Source of the DNA: Novosphingobium sp. MD-1
Lineage (GTDB): Bacteria; Pseudomonadota; Alphaproteobacteria; Sphingomonadales; Sphingomonadaceae
Direction: 5' to 3'
Length of the DNA: 64,000 nucleotides
Assembly (NCBI RefSeq): GCF_001014975.1
Contig: NZ_BBXA01000030.1
Coordinates: 327,501 to 391,500 of the forward strand
Positions 52,423-61,258 of the stretch are shown in pieces. Numbering within the stretch: position 1 is the stretch's first letter; every line of letters begins with the position of its first letter. A program made the position numbers and the translations under genes. The notes under the pieces are model-generated. The model saw nothing but the letters and a program-made list of their open reading frames with translations. It made no database searches and was not told the origin of the DNA.

Positions 52423-53901
52423 ATGCCCAAGGGAAATTTTCTGCGCTGGAACTCTTGGTTTTTCGGAGGTGCGACGCTCGCACTAACCGGAATCGCCCAG
52501 GTTGGTAGGGCGGAGACCATGACTATTCCCCAGCGTGCTGTGGCACCCGCTCCCTGCCCGATCGAGGTTGCACCGGCGCTTGGCGGGCGCGTCCAGTGTG
52601 GCAAGATCGAGGTTCCCGAGGACCGGGAAAGGGCCAATGGCCGAACGGTGACTGTCCACTTCGCCATCGTCCAGCCTGAACAGCTGGCTGCGGGCCGCGC
52701 TCCGATCCTGTTCGTCATGGGGGGCAATGGCGCGGGCCTCAAGAACCTGCAAAGGCAACCGGGCTTGGCTCAAATCCTGTCACGCAAGGATGCGGTGATC
52801 TATGTCGATCATCGCGGATCGACACCGTGGGGGAAGCCTGACATGTCGTGCCCGGAATTCCCGGAAGGCCTGGAGGCAGCCGATCCCAAGGTTGATCCGG
52901 CTAAGGTCGAGACTTGCCGCAAAAGCCTTACCGAGCGGATGGACCTCAATGCCTATGGTGCTTACGAGGCCGCGCAGGATCTGCGGGACGTGCGGCTTGC
53001 ACTCGGCATTGATCGCTGGAACGTCTATGGCGTCTCTTATGGCACCACGATTGCGCAGCGCCTCAATGTAATTGATGGCAAGGCGATCGGAGCCGTCGTG
53101 CTCGACGGCATGTCGGGCATGGAGTCCAATGCCTTCGGCAAGGCCTTCGTGGTCCAGCCGCTTGTCGAGCTGATCGACGAATGCTCGGCCGCGCCGGAGT
53201 GCGCCGCAGCATTCCCCCGGTTCGAAGCCAATCTGGGCAAGGCAGCCTCCAGTCTTGAACGCCGCCCCCGCGTGATCGAGGGCCGCAAGGTCTCCAACGT
53301 GGAATTCCTCGATCAGGTCAGGCTGGCGCTGGCCCATCCGGACCTGCGGGGCAAGATTCCGCTGGCGGTAGAGCGCGCTGCCAAGGGCGACCTGCTCGCC
53401 TGGCAGGGCCTCGCCAACCCGGAAGCCAATAGCGGTGGGAAGGATCCGGCCTTCACCTGGCCGAGTTCGGTCTGCCGCGACGAGTTTCCCCGCATGGATC
53501 GCCCTGGCACTGGCGCCTTCCCGACCCGTAAACTGGCGCCAGCAGTGGTTTCGGGCGCGAGGATGACGGCGTTCGAAAGCTATGATTGGGCCAGGTTCTG
53601 CCCCAGAATGGGCTTCAGTATGAGCGATCCTGCTACGATTGCCGTGGCCCGGTCCGATACGCCAGCTCTGTTTCTTGCTGGTCAACTGGACCTCGTTACT
53701 CCACGGTTCCAGAGCGAGGAGACCGCAGGCAACTTCACCACTGCCCGGATCGTCGAGTTTCCGCTGACCTTTCACTTCGTTCTGCTGAACCATTCCGAAT
53801 GCGCAGGTCGTATGATCGTCAAGTTCTTCGAGAATCCGGTTGATCCGCTGGATCGGGCATGTGTCGATGAGCTGCCCGAAACCAGATGGGTTCTAAAGTA
53901 G
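52423..53901 (+). CDS. Exported alpha/beta hydrolase (S33/TAP-like)
   Basis: 492 residues from ATG 52423 (GGGAG upstream; the frame begins at TTG 52396). Signal peptide to about residue 30 (V-G-R-A before E). Serine hydrolase of the tripeptidyl-aminopeptidase/proline-iminopeptidase group: oxyanion H-R-G-S near residue 130, nucleophile Ser205 in G-V-S-Y-G-T, Asp in A-G-Q-L-D-L-V-T-P, and His in L-N-H-S-E-C, the C-terminal TAP-like domain form. It probably removes a terminal amino acid or ester in the periplasm. Third of three consecutive exported hydrolases. Confidence 0.88.
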   Translation: MPKGNFLRWNSWFFGGATLALTGIAQVGRAETMTIPQRAVAPAPCPIEVAPALGGRVQCGKIEVPEDRERANGRTVTVHFAIVQPEQLAAGRAPILFVMGGNGAGLKNLQRQPGLAQILSRKDAVIYVDHRGSTPWGKPDMSCPEFPEGLEAADPKVDPAKVETCRKSLTERMDLNAYGAYEAAQDLRDVRLALGIDRWNVYGVSYGTTIAQRLNVIDGKAIGAVVLDGMSGMESNAFGKAFVVQPLVELIDECSAAPECAAAFPRFEANLGKAASSLERRPRVIEGRKVSNVEFLDQVRLALAHPDLRGKIPLAVERAAKGDLLAWQGLANPEANSGGKDPAFTWPSSVCRDEFPRMDRPGTGAFPTRKLAPAVVSGARMTAFESYDWARFCPRMGFSMSDPATIAVARSDTPALFLAGQLDLVTPRFQSEETAGNFTTARIVEFPLTFHFVLLNHSECAGRMIVKFFENPVDPLDRACVDELPETRWVLK

Positions 53902-53930
53902 GTCTATGCAGAGACGGTGCAGGCGGCCCA

Positions 53931-54035
53931 TGGTATACTACGACCTATGGGGGCAGGCACTATGAGCCAAAAATCCTACGATTATCGGCAGAAAATCAAT
54001 GCGCGGATTGCGCAGGCCTGCATATTGGTATACCA
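53931..54035. promoter_or_regulatory. Pair of GntR-type operators upstream of AAHS transporter
   Basis: TGGTATACTA at 53931-53940 and the perfect palindrome TGGTATACCA at 54026-54035, centres 95 bases apart, in the gap between the hydrolase stop and the transporter ATG (54090). Same motif as before the TonB receptor at 34959 and the aminotransferase at 61121. No convincing -35/-10 pair seen. Confidence 0.68.
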
Positions 54036-54089
54036 GAATTGAGGTCTTGCAGCTTTTGCGATCGACGATGGCAAGCCGGGAGAGATTGA

Positions 54090-55448
54090 ATGGCTTCCAA
54101 TAAGGACGAACGTCCAATGATAGCCGTCTCCGACGTGCTAGACAATGCGCCGTTCTCCGCCTTCCATTTCGGACTCATCCTGCTGTGCACGTTAGTGGCC
54201 ATTGTTGACGGGTTCGATACGACAGCACTTGGCGTGATCGCACCGACGGTCGCACGGGACTGGGGCCTGAGCCTGCCGACGTTCGCGCCCGCTCTGGCGG
54301 CTTCGCTCGTCGGCATGGCCCTTGGAGGGGCGATAGGGGGTATGCTCGGTGATCGGTTTGGTCGCCGACCAGTCATGATCATAATGTTCGTAATCGTCAC
54401 CCTGGCAACGCTCGCTTCGGCCTTCGCCAAGAATATTCAGCAGTTGGAGGCACTGCGGCTGCTGACTGGCCTCGGTATCGGCGGCACCATCCCGCTGGGC
54501 GCTGCTCTGGTTGCCGAATACATGCCAAAAAGGCATCGCAGCTTCCTGTTGGTCGTGATGTTCAGCGGACACGCTCTGGGCGGCACATTGGCGGGTCTCC
54601 TGGCGCCATTCCTGATTAACAACTTCGGATGGCGAAGTGTCTTTTTCGCAGGAGGCATCGCGCCGGCAATCCTGGTTTTCGCTCTCCTCGCGCTCCTTCC
54701 AGAGTCCGCCCGCTACCTCACAGCGCAGGGCACGACTGCCGCCAGAGCACGTGCGATCGGACTACTCACGAAGGCTAATGCGACAGCGCGCGTGACCGCA
54801 GGCGCGCAGCTTACGACAGGTGAACAGGCAGTGGCTCGGGGGAGCGTCGCCGATCTGTTCAAGGCCAATCGGGGATCGCAGACTGTCTTTCTCTGGATCA
54901 CGTTCTTTGCGACGCAGTTCGTCCTGTTCGCCCTTGCAAGTTGGCTCACCAGTCTGCTTACACAGGCCGGACATAGCCAGGATACGGGGGCCTATGCCCA
55001 GATGCTGCACAACCTCGGTGGTGTCTTCGGCAGCCTTGCGTTCGGCCTGCTGAGTGATCGCCTGAGTGCCCGCCCGGTTCTGATTGCCGTGAATTTCGGA
55101 TCAATCGTCTTCATTGCTGGTCTTGGCATGTTTGCAGCATCGGACTTCGCTCTACTGATGGCTCTCGTTTCTGGTGTTTTCGTACTTGCTGCACAACTGT
55201 GTTTGAACGCCTACACGACCGGACTTTATCCCACTCCATTGCGTGCAACCGGAGTGGGCTGGGCTCTCAGTTTCGGTCGGCTCGGATCTATTTTAAGTCC
55301 GTTGGTGACAGGTGCTCTGATGGCTCGAGACTGGACGCCAAGCAGCCTCTTCTTCGCAATTGCTGCTGTGCCCTTGATAAGCATTGCCGCACTCACCTTC
55401 GTCAGAGGCGAACGCCACGAAACAAGCGACGTTATTGCAGGGCATTAG
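54090..55448 (+). CDS. MFS transporter, aromatic acid:H+ symporter (AAHS) family
   Basis: 452 residues, 12 membrane segments. The first helix motif D-G-F-D-T-T-A-L-G-V-I-A-P-T (near residues 40-53) is the PcaK/BenK signature, followed by loop G-D-R-F-G-R-R-P near residues 87-94. It likely imports an aromatic acid with protons, which would suit the gentisate operon, though the two are 40 kb apart here. ATG 54090 with GGGAGAG upstream. Regulation by the two TGGTATACCA-type sites just ahead is likely. Confidence 0.9.
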   Translation: MASNKDERPMIAVSDVLDNAPFSAFHFGLILLCTLVAIVDGFDTTALGVIAPTVARDWGLSLPTFAPALAASLVGMALGGAIGGMLGDRFGRRPVMIIMFVIVTLATLASAFAKNIQQLEALRLLTGLGIGGTIPLGAALVAEYMPKRHRSFLLVVMFSGHALGGTLAGLLAPFLINNFGWRSVFFAGGIAPAILVFALLALLPESARYLTAQGTTAARARAIGLLTKANATARVTAGAQLTTGEQAVARGSVADLFKANRGSQTVFLWITFFATQFVLFALASWLTSLLTQAGHSQDTGAYAQMLHNLGGVFGSLAFGLLSDRLSARPVLIAVNFGSIVFIAGLGMFAASDFALLMALVSGVFVLAAQLCLNAYTTGLYPTPLRATGVGWALSFGRLGSILSPLVTGALMARDWTPSSLFFAIAAVPLISIAALTFVRGERHETSDVIAGH

Positions 55449-55540
55449 CGGTAAGTGACAGGAATACATAACAGCGAGCGCGATGGTGATCATCGCCGCC
55501 GCCAATCTGGTTTCGACTTCTCAAGTTTCAGGAGTACAAC

Positions 55541-56653
55541 ATGAAGACCCGTGCCGCCGTTGCCTTTGCGCCGAAACAGCCGCTCGAGATTGTCGAGCTC
55601 GACCTGGAGGGTCCGAAGGCGGGCGAAGTGCTGGTCGAGATCATGGCAACGGGTATCTGCCACACCGATGCCTACACCCTCGACGGGTTCGACAGCGAAG
55701 GGATATTCCCCTCAATCCTGGGCCACGAAGGCGCCGGCGTGGTGCGTGAGGTTGGTGCCGGGGTGACTTCGGTCAAGCCAGGCGATCACGTGATCCCGCT
55801 CTACACGCCCGAATGCCGCCAGTGTAAGTCGTGCCTCTCGGGCAAGACCAACCTGTGCACCGCGATCCGCGCGACCCAGGGCCAGGGGCTGATGCCCGAT
55901 GGCACCAGCCGGTTCAGCTACAAGGGGCAGACCATCTTCCACTACATGGGCTGCAGCACCTTCCCGAACTTCACCGTCCTGCCCGAAATCGCCGTCGCCA
56001 AAATCCGCGAGGACGCGCCCTTCCAGACCTCGTGCTACATCGGCTGCGGTGTGACCACCGGGGTCGGCGCGGTGATCAACACGGCCAAGGTCCAGGTCGG
56101 TGACAATGTCGTGGTCTTCGGCCTCGGCGGCATTGGCCTCAACGTGATCCAGGGCGCGCGGCTGGCCGGGGCGAACAAGATCATCGGCGTTGATATCAAC
56201 GAGACCCGCGAGGAGTGGGGCCGCAAGTTCGGGATGACCGACTTCCTCAACTCCAAGGGCATGAGCCGCGAGGACGTGGTCGCCAAGATCGTTCTGATGA
56301 CCGATGGCGGCGCGGACTATACCTTCGATGCCACCGGCAATACCGAAGTTATGCGCACCGCGCTGGAAGCCTGCCATCGTGGCTGGGGTACCTCGATCAT
56401 CATCGGCGTGGCCGAGGCCGGCAAGGAAATCGCCACCCGGCCGTTCCAGCTCGTGACCGGCCGAAACTGGCGCGGCACGGCCTTTGGCGGGGCCAAGGGC
56501 CGCACCGATGTGCCCAAGATCGTCGACATGTACATGGCGGGCAAAATCCAGATCGATCCGATGATCACCCATGTGATGGGCCTTGAAGAGATCAACACCG
56601 CCTTCGACCTGATGCATGCGGGCAAGTCGATCCGCTCGGTCGTGGTGTTCTGA
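55541..56653 (+). CDS. frmA: S-(hydroxymethyl)glutathione dehydrogenase (class III ADH)
   Basis: 370 residues, zinc-dependent medium-chain dehydrogenase. Catalytic zinc ligands Cys40 (G-I-C-H-T-D) and His62 (G-H-E-G-A-G); structural zinc cluster C-R-Q-C-K-S-C then C in N-L-C near residues 88-106; NAD fold G-L-G-G-I-G-L near residue 191. It oxidises S-hydroxymethylglutathione (formaldehyde plus glutathione) to S-formylglutathione. AGGAG precedes the ATG. The next gene hydrolyses its product and starts in the stop (TGATG). Formaldehyde from Rieske and sarcosine oxidase demethylation in this window would be its substrate. Confidence 0.95.
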   Translation: MKTRAAVAFAPKQPLEIVELDLEGPKAGEVLVEIMATGICHTDAYTLDGFDSEGIFPSILGHEGAGVVREVGAGVTSVKPGDHVIPLYTPECRQCKSCLSGKTNLCTAIRATQGQGLMPDGTSRFSYKGQTIFHYMGCSTFPNFTVLPEIAVAKIREDAPFQTSCYIGCGVTTGVGAVINTAKVQVGDNVVVFGLGGIGLNVIQGARLAGANKIIGVDINETREEWGRKFGMTDFLNSKGMSREDVVAKIVLMTDGGADYTFDATGNTEVMRTALEACHRGWGTSIIIGVAEAGKEIATRPFQLVTGRNWRGTAFGGAKGRTDVPKIVDMYMAGKIQIDPMITHVMGLEEINTAFDLMHAGKSIRSVVVF

Positions 56654-57486
56654 TGGAGCAGGTCTCGGCCTGGCGGAGCCATGGCGGCACGCAGGGCGTC
56701 TATACCCATCAGTCGACCGAGACCGGCACGCCGATGACCTTTTCGGTCTTCGTGCCGGATCACGCACCGGGGCAGAAGCTGCCGGTGCTGTGGTATCTGT
56801 CGGGCCTGACCTGCACCCATGCCAATGTGACCGAAAAGGGCGAATTCCGCGCCGCATGCGCGGAGCATGGGGTTATCTTCGTAGCCCCGGATACCAGCCC
56901 GCGCGGCGATCTGGTGCCGGATGACGAAGGCTATGACTTCGGCAAGGGCGCCGGGTTCTATGTCGATGCGGCACAGGCGCCGTGGTCGGCCAATTACCGG
57001 ATGGGCAGCTATATCGAGCAGGAATTGCCTGCGCTGATCGGTGGGAATTTCCCGGTCGATATGGCGCGTCAGGGGATTACAGGCCATTCGATGGGTGGCC
57101 ATGGTGCATTGACCATCGGTTTGCGCAATCCCGATCGCTTCCGCTCGGTCAGCGCCTTTTCCCCAATCGTTAGCCCGCTGAACTGCCCCTGGGGCGAGAA
57201 GGCGCTGGGCGGCTATCTGGGGCCCGACAAGTCGACCTGGCGCGAGTACGATGCCTGTGCCCTGATCGAGGATGGTGCTCGTCTGCCCGATCTGCTGGTC
57301 GACCAGGGCGATGCTGACAACTTTCTGCACGAGCAGCTCAAGACCGGGCTGCTGGTCATGGCTTGTCGCAAGGCCGGTATCCCGGCGACGATCCGGATGC
57401 AGCCGGGTTACGATCATTCGTACTACTTCATCTCCACCTTCGTGGCCGATCACATCGGCTGGCATGCGGTACGCCTCGGTGGCTGA
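56653..57486 (+). CDS. fghA: S-formylglutathione hydrolase
   Basis: 277 residues, esterase-D family. Nucleophile Ser146 in G-H-S-M-G-G-H, Asp in D-Q-G-D-A-D-N-F-L near residue 222, His in G-Y-D-H-S-Y-Y-F near residue 255. It hydrolyses S-formylglutathione to formate and glutathione, completing formaldehyde detoxification with FrmA. It overlaps the frmA stop by one base. Formate dehydrogenase is not in the window. Confidence 0.95.
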   Translation: MEQVSAWRSHGGTQGVYTHQSTETGTPMTFSVFVPDHAPGQKLPVLWYLSGLTCTHANVTEKGEFRAACAEHGVIFVAPDTSPRGDLVPDDEGYDFGKGAGFYVDAAQAPWSANYRMGSYIEQELPALIGGNFPVDMARQGITGHSMGGHGALTIGLRNPDRFRSVSAFSPIVSPLNCPWGEKALGGYLGPDKSTWREYDACALIEDGARLPDLLVDQGDADNFLHEQLKTGLLVMACRKAGIPATIRMQPGYDHSYYFISTFVADHIGWHAVRLGG

Positions 57487-57810
57487 CTTCGCTGCCGATC
57501 GGTTCCTTTGTCAGCCGCCGCATGTGGCGTTCTCCGCATGTTTCTTTGATGGTGAGGGCGACGGGATCATGCCGTTTGACTGGGGGCTGCGTATCGCCAG
57601 GCGCAATTCGCCTGGTCGTAGCCTGCTGTTCCCATTGACCGGTCGCTGGGCGCTTGCCGAACAGCCGGACTGTGCAGGCAAAATCACGCCGACTTTTCCC
57701 GACGGCAAGACAATCGGAGATGCCGCGCAATACGTCGGCGCCTGCTGAGGACTGAATGGGTCGAAGAACCGGTAGCGGCGCGGTGAGCAGTGGGGCCTGA
57801 TGGAGGGGGT
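57487..57810. other. Gap without a convincing gene
   Basis: 324 bases between fghA and the MOSC fusion. An open stretch ending at 57748 in another frame has some protein-like composition but no start with a ribosome site and no family resemblance; it could be a decayed remnant. Nothing else is recognised. Confidence 0.5.
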
Positions 57811-59748
57811 ATGCAGGTTGGAACGCTTGATGCTTTGTGGCGCTATCCGGTCAAGTCACTCGGCGGCGAACGCCTGATCCGTTCGCGACTCGACACGGCC
57901 GGCTTGCCCGGCGACCGGATTCTGTGTCTGCGCGACGAGGGAAATGGGGAAATATTGAGCGCCAAGCGCCTTCCCGTGATGTTGGGCCTGCAGGCCCGGT
58001 ATGACGAGAAAAGCGGCGGTGTCATGATCGTCACCACGGCGGGCGACCTGATCGATTCGGCCGATCCATTTGCCTCCGCGCTGCTGGGCGCGCAGCTCGG
58101 CCGGGTAGTAAGCCTGCTGCCCCTGATGGAAGATGACGCACACTACCGGCGACGGGTGCCGCTCAATCCCGACGGGGTCAAGCGCCTGCTCGGACTGTCG
58201 CTCCAGGATGAACTTCCCAAGGCCGATGTTCCTGACGAAGTCGGGTTGGTCCTGCGCCAGTATGTCACCTGGCCAGGCAGCCATTTCGATGTTGCGCCCC
58301 TGCATGTCGTGACCCGGCAATCGCTGGAGAAGCTGGCCGGCGGTTCGGACGATATCGCACGTCTGGAACGCTATCGGGCAAACCTGGTGCTGGACTGCGA
58401 CACGCTGGCCGATTGGCCGGAACAGGCCTGGATCGGGCACCGCCTGTGCATCGGCGATGCCGTGATCGCGATAACCCAGGCGACCGTTCGCTGCGCCATG
58501 CCGCGCTATGCACAGCCCGACCTGCCCGACAATCCCGCGGTTTCGTCGAGGCTGCGCGACAAGACCGGCCATGTGCTTGGGGTCTATGCCCGCGTGATCC
58601 GGGGCGGAATGCTGGAATGCGGGGCCGAAGTCGGCGTTGAACCGAACCTGGGAGAACGAAGGTATTATGATATCCCCGCCTTCGCACAACCGGGTCGTGA
58701 AGCGTCCGCTCCCAGCCCCCGCGGCGACCGGTTGTGGCGCGTCACAGAAGTGATCCGGGAATCGGCGGAAATTACCTCGTTCTGGTTGAAGCCCGAAGAT
58801 GGCGCGCTGTTGCCGTTCCTGCCGGGCCAGCATGTGATTGTCCGAATGCCGGGCGGCGGGGATTCGCGGGTCTATTCGCTATCGAGCGGGGTCGCAGACA
58901 CGGCCTGCCGGATCAGCGTCCGCCGCGATCCATCGCGCGATGCGGGCTTCACTGCTATGCTCGTCGATCGGATCAAGGTTGGTGATGCTCTCAGGATAAA
59001 CGGGCCAATGGGCAGTTTCGCGGTCCATCCCGCCGATTCCAGCCCGCTTGTTCTCGCCAGTGTGGGAGTCGGGATAACCCCGTTCCTCAGTATCCTGCGC
59101 AGCGCGATCGCGCTGCGGCCGACGCGTCCGATCCATCTGTTTCACTGCACGGATACTCCGGCAGGCTTCGCCTTCGAAGGTGAGTTGCAATCGGCGTTGC
59201 GCCTCTTGCCCAACCTTCAGATCGATGTTCTGGCGAAGGCGCCGCGCTGCAGCGAGGAGCGCCTTGCCTTTAGCCAGGCCAGGCTGGATGCAGTCAGGCT
59301 CGTTTCAAGTCCCCTTTTCGGCGCGGGCGCCAGAATCATGCTGTGCGGCTCTCCCGGTTTTGTCGAACGTCTTGGCGGCCAGCTGCGCGCGCACGGGGTC
59401 GCTGACGCCAGATGGACCAGCGAGCTATTCATTCCCGCCGGCAAGGCTCACTTCCAGGCCGGAAGCGCTTCGGCCGGCTCCTTTGGGGTAAAGGTCAATG
59501 CGACACTTGAAGGGGCCTGGGGCGATGCCAGCAATCTGCTGGAATGGATCGAAGCGGCAGGCTATGCGGCCCCCAACGGTTGCCGCTACGGGGCATGTGG
59601 GGCCTGCGCGGCCAGGCTTGTCGCAGGCAAGGTCGAATATCTGCCCGGCGTGACTGCGCCCACTGATCCCGGAACTGTCTTGCTGTGCACGGCCCGACCG
59701 GCGTCGGACATCGAGCTGGAAACCGACATCCACCCCATCGCCGGTTGA
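57811..59748 (+). CDS. MOSC - ferredoxin reductase - [2Fe-2S] ferredoxin fusion protein
   Basis: 645 residues from ATG 57811 (GGAGGGGG site). Three modules: MOSC N-terminal barrel and MOSC domain to about residue 280 (opens L-W-R-Y-P-V-K-S-L-G-G-E; A-x-T-Q-A-T-V-R-C near residue 225); FNR-like FAD/NAD reductase, about 300-540 (R-V-Y-S-L-S-S near residue 353, V-G-V-G-I-T-P-F near residue 418); C-terminal plant-type ferredoxin with cluster ligands Cys591, Cys596, Cys599 and Cys626. It should pass electrons from NAD(P)H to a partner oxygenase or to the MOSC domain itself. It could serve the orphan Rieske oxygenase at 41931-43085 (inference). Confidence 0.88.
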   Translation: MQVGTLDALWRYPVKSLGGERLIRSRLDTAGLPGDRILCLRDEGNGEILSAKRLPVMLGLQARYDEKSGGVMIVTTAGDLIDSADPFASALLGAQLGRVVSLLPLMEDDAHYRRRVPLNPDGVKRLLGLSLQDELPKADVPDEVGLVLRQYVTWPGSHFDVAPLHVVTRQSLEKLAGGSDDIARLERYRANLVLDCDTLADWPEQAWIGHRLCIGDAVIAITQATVRCAMPRYAQPDLPDNPAVSSRLRDKTGHVLGVYARVIRGGMLECGAEVGVEPNLGERRYYDIPAFAQPGREASAPSPRGDRLWRVTEVIRESAEITSFWLKPEDGALLPFLPGQHVIVRMPGGGDSRVYSLSSGVADTACRISVRRDPSRDAGFTAMLVDRIKVGDALRINGPMGSFAVHPADSSPLVLASVGVGITPFLSILRSAIALRPTRPIHLFHCTDTPAGFAFEGELQSALRLLPNLQIDVLAKAPRCSEERLAFSQARLDAVRLVSSPLFGAGARIMLCGSPGFVERLGGQLRAHGVADARWTSELFIPAGKAHFQAGSASAGSFGVKVNATLEGAWGDASNLLEWIEAAGYAAPNGCRYGACGACAARLVAGKVEYLPGVTAPTDPGTVLLCTARPASDIELETDIHPIAG

Positions 59749-59783
59749 TGCCGCAGGGCTGCGCTCTGCTCGGAACCGGAAAG

Positions 59784-61121
59784 TCAGCCGGCCGGCCGGG
59801 GCAGGCGTGCGAATACCCTGTCGAGGCGGGCAAGGGCTTCGCGGATGTCATCCTCTGCCATTGTCCCGGAAATGTAGATCCGGCTGCCGGCGCCGATCGA
59901 CAGGCCTTCCTCCATGCAGATCACGCGGAAGGCGGCGCGTCGGGCTGCATCGGCGGCTTCCAGTTCGGTCGGGGAATAGGCAACATCCGCCTTTAGGAAA
60001 TCGACGTAGATCTGGCCGCGCGGTCCTTGCAGGAACAGGTCGTCGTGGCCGTGCGCGGCAGCCATTTCGCGCAGCCCCTCCCTGAAGCGGGCCTGGATGC
60101 GGTCGACATTGCGGTACCATGCTCCGTCGTCTTCGGCCAGCAGGTCGAAGGTTGCGATTGCGGCGGCCATGCCCAGCGGGAAGCAGTTGAACGTGCCAGC
60201 TCCCACGACCCGGCGATCGCTGAGCAATTCCATGACATCGGCGCGGCCGGCCACGGCGGCGAAGGGCAGGCCGGCCGCAATCGCCTTGCCGTAGGTGGCC
60301 AGATCGGGAGTGACCCCGAACACTTTCTGCGCTCCGCCCAGATCGACCCTGAAACCGGTAATCACTTCGTCGAAGCACAGCAGAACACCGAAGCGGTCGC
60401 ACAGCTTGCGAACCGCTTCGAGATAGCCCGGGCGGGGCGGGCAACCACCGAAGTTGCACATGATCGGTTCCATATGTACCAGAGCGATCTGGTCGCCGTA
60501 TCGCTCCAGTACCGCTTCCAGAGCATCAGCATCGTTCCATTTGATCTTGTATTGGTCGAGGAGTGCCACCGGTGATCGACCTTCGGTAGACGTATTGAAG
60601 CCGCCCGCAGTTCCCGGAAGATCGATTGGGTGTGGCGGTGCGTCTGGGTCGGGGTTGATTGATCCACCGAGAACACTGTCCATCCAGCCGTGATAGTGAC
60701 CGTCGAAACGGAGCACATAGGGACGGCTGGTGAAGGCCCGGGCCAGACGAAACACGAGTTGGACAACTTCGGAACCGGACAGGCCATACTTTACCAGTTC
60801 TGCGCAGGGGATCGCGCTGGTCATCCGCTCGCCGAGTTCAACTTCGAGCGGGGAGTAGAACTGGCCGGGCAGGGGCGAGGGCAGCGTTCGCAGCTGCGCC
60901 TCGACGGCTGAGATCCACTGGGGGTGTCCGTGACCGAATATCAGCGGCCCCATGGTCAGGGCGAGGTCGATATAATCTCGACCCTCCACATCGAAGATGC
61001 GGTGGCCAGCCGCGCGCTGTGCGAAAATGGGAGCGATCGGCAATGCGGGCGCGAGGTTGCTCTGTGGCCCAGTCAATATTCTTGCTGCCCGATGCGTCCA
61101 GTCTGCGTTGGTGTTTGCCAT
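59784..61121 (-). CDS. Class III PLP-dependent aminotransferase (GSA-aminomutase-like)
   Basis: 445 residues. PLP-fold motifs of the glutamate-1-semialdehyde aminomutase group: S-G-S-E near residue 115, H-Y-H-G-W near 142-146, F-D-E-V-I-T-G-F-R at 250-258 (Asp251 binds the pyridine N), and Schiff-base Lys279 in T-Y-G-K-A-I-A-A-G-L-P. HemL proper is less likely: the surroundings are catabolic and the K-A-I-A-A-G-L-P-F segment is usual in catabolic paralogues. It transfers the amino group of an unknown amino acid. Its promoter region carries a pair of TGGTATACCA-type operators shared with a TonB receptor and an AAHS transporter. Confidence 0.85.
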   Translation of the reverse strand: MANTNADWTHRAARILTGPQSNLAPALPIAPIFAQRAAGHRIFDVEGRDYIDLALTMGPLIFGHGHPQWISAVEAQLRTLPSPLPGQFYSPLEVELGERMTSAIPCAELVKYGLSGSEVVQLVFRLARAFTSRPYVLRFDGHYHGWMDSVLGGSINPDPDAPPHPIDLPGTAGGFNTSTEGRSPVALLDQYKIKWNDADALEAVLERYGDQIALVHMEPIMCNFGGCPPRPGYLEAVRKLCDRFGVLLCFDEVITGFRVDLGGAQKVFGVTPDLATYGKAIAAGLPFAAVAGRADVMELLSDRRVVGAGTFNCFPLGMAAAIATFDLLAEDDGAWYRNVDRIQARFREGLREMAAAHGHDDLFLQGPRGQIYVDFLKADVAYSPTELEAADAARRAAFRVICMEEGLSIGAGSRIYISGTMAEDDIREALARLDRVFARLPRPAG

Positions 61122-61136
61122 GGCTGCCCTTGGTCC

Positions 61137-61220
61137 TAGTATACCAAAATAGTTGCTAGTTGCGAATTATCGCGATGTAAATCACCAAACACACCATCCC
61201 GTGCCCATGTTGGTATACTA
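61137..61220. promoter_or_regulatory. Pair of GntR-type operators upstream of the aminotransferase
   Basis: TAGTATACCA at 61137-61146 and TGGTATACTA at 61211-61220; GTATAC centres 74 bases apart (about seven helical turns). The first is 16 bases ahead of the minus-strand ATG at 61121. The upstream M24 gene ends at 61259, so both sites lie in the 137-base gap. Confidence 0.7.
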
Positions 61221-61258
61221 TTGGCTGCAATCAGGGCAAAGCTGAGCAGTCTGACCGC

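Noticed and set aside
55712-56857. Long minus-strand open frame opposite frmA
   Set aside because: Its product has the Arg/Ala/His-rich look of an antisense frame in GC-rich DNA, and frmA on the other strand is unmistakable. The same holds for the long frame at 57856-58833 opposite the MOSC fusion and 56317-57465 opposite fghA.
57487-57748. Possible small gene after fghA
   Set aside because: No start with a ribosome site and no recognisable family; the open frame extends out of fghA in a different frame and is probably chance or a remnant.
59784-61121. Aminotransferase as hemL (tetrapyrrole synthesis)
   Set aside because: Alphaproteobacteria normally make 5-aminolevulinate by the ALA synthase route, and the gene sits among catabolic genes with a substrate-type operator pair.
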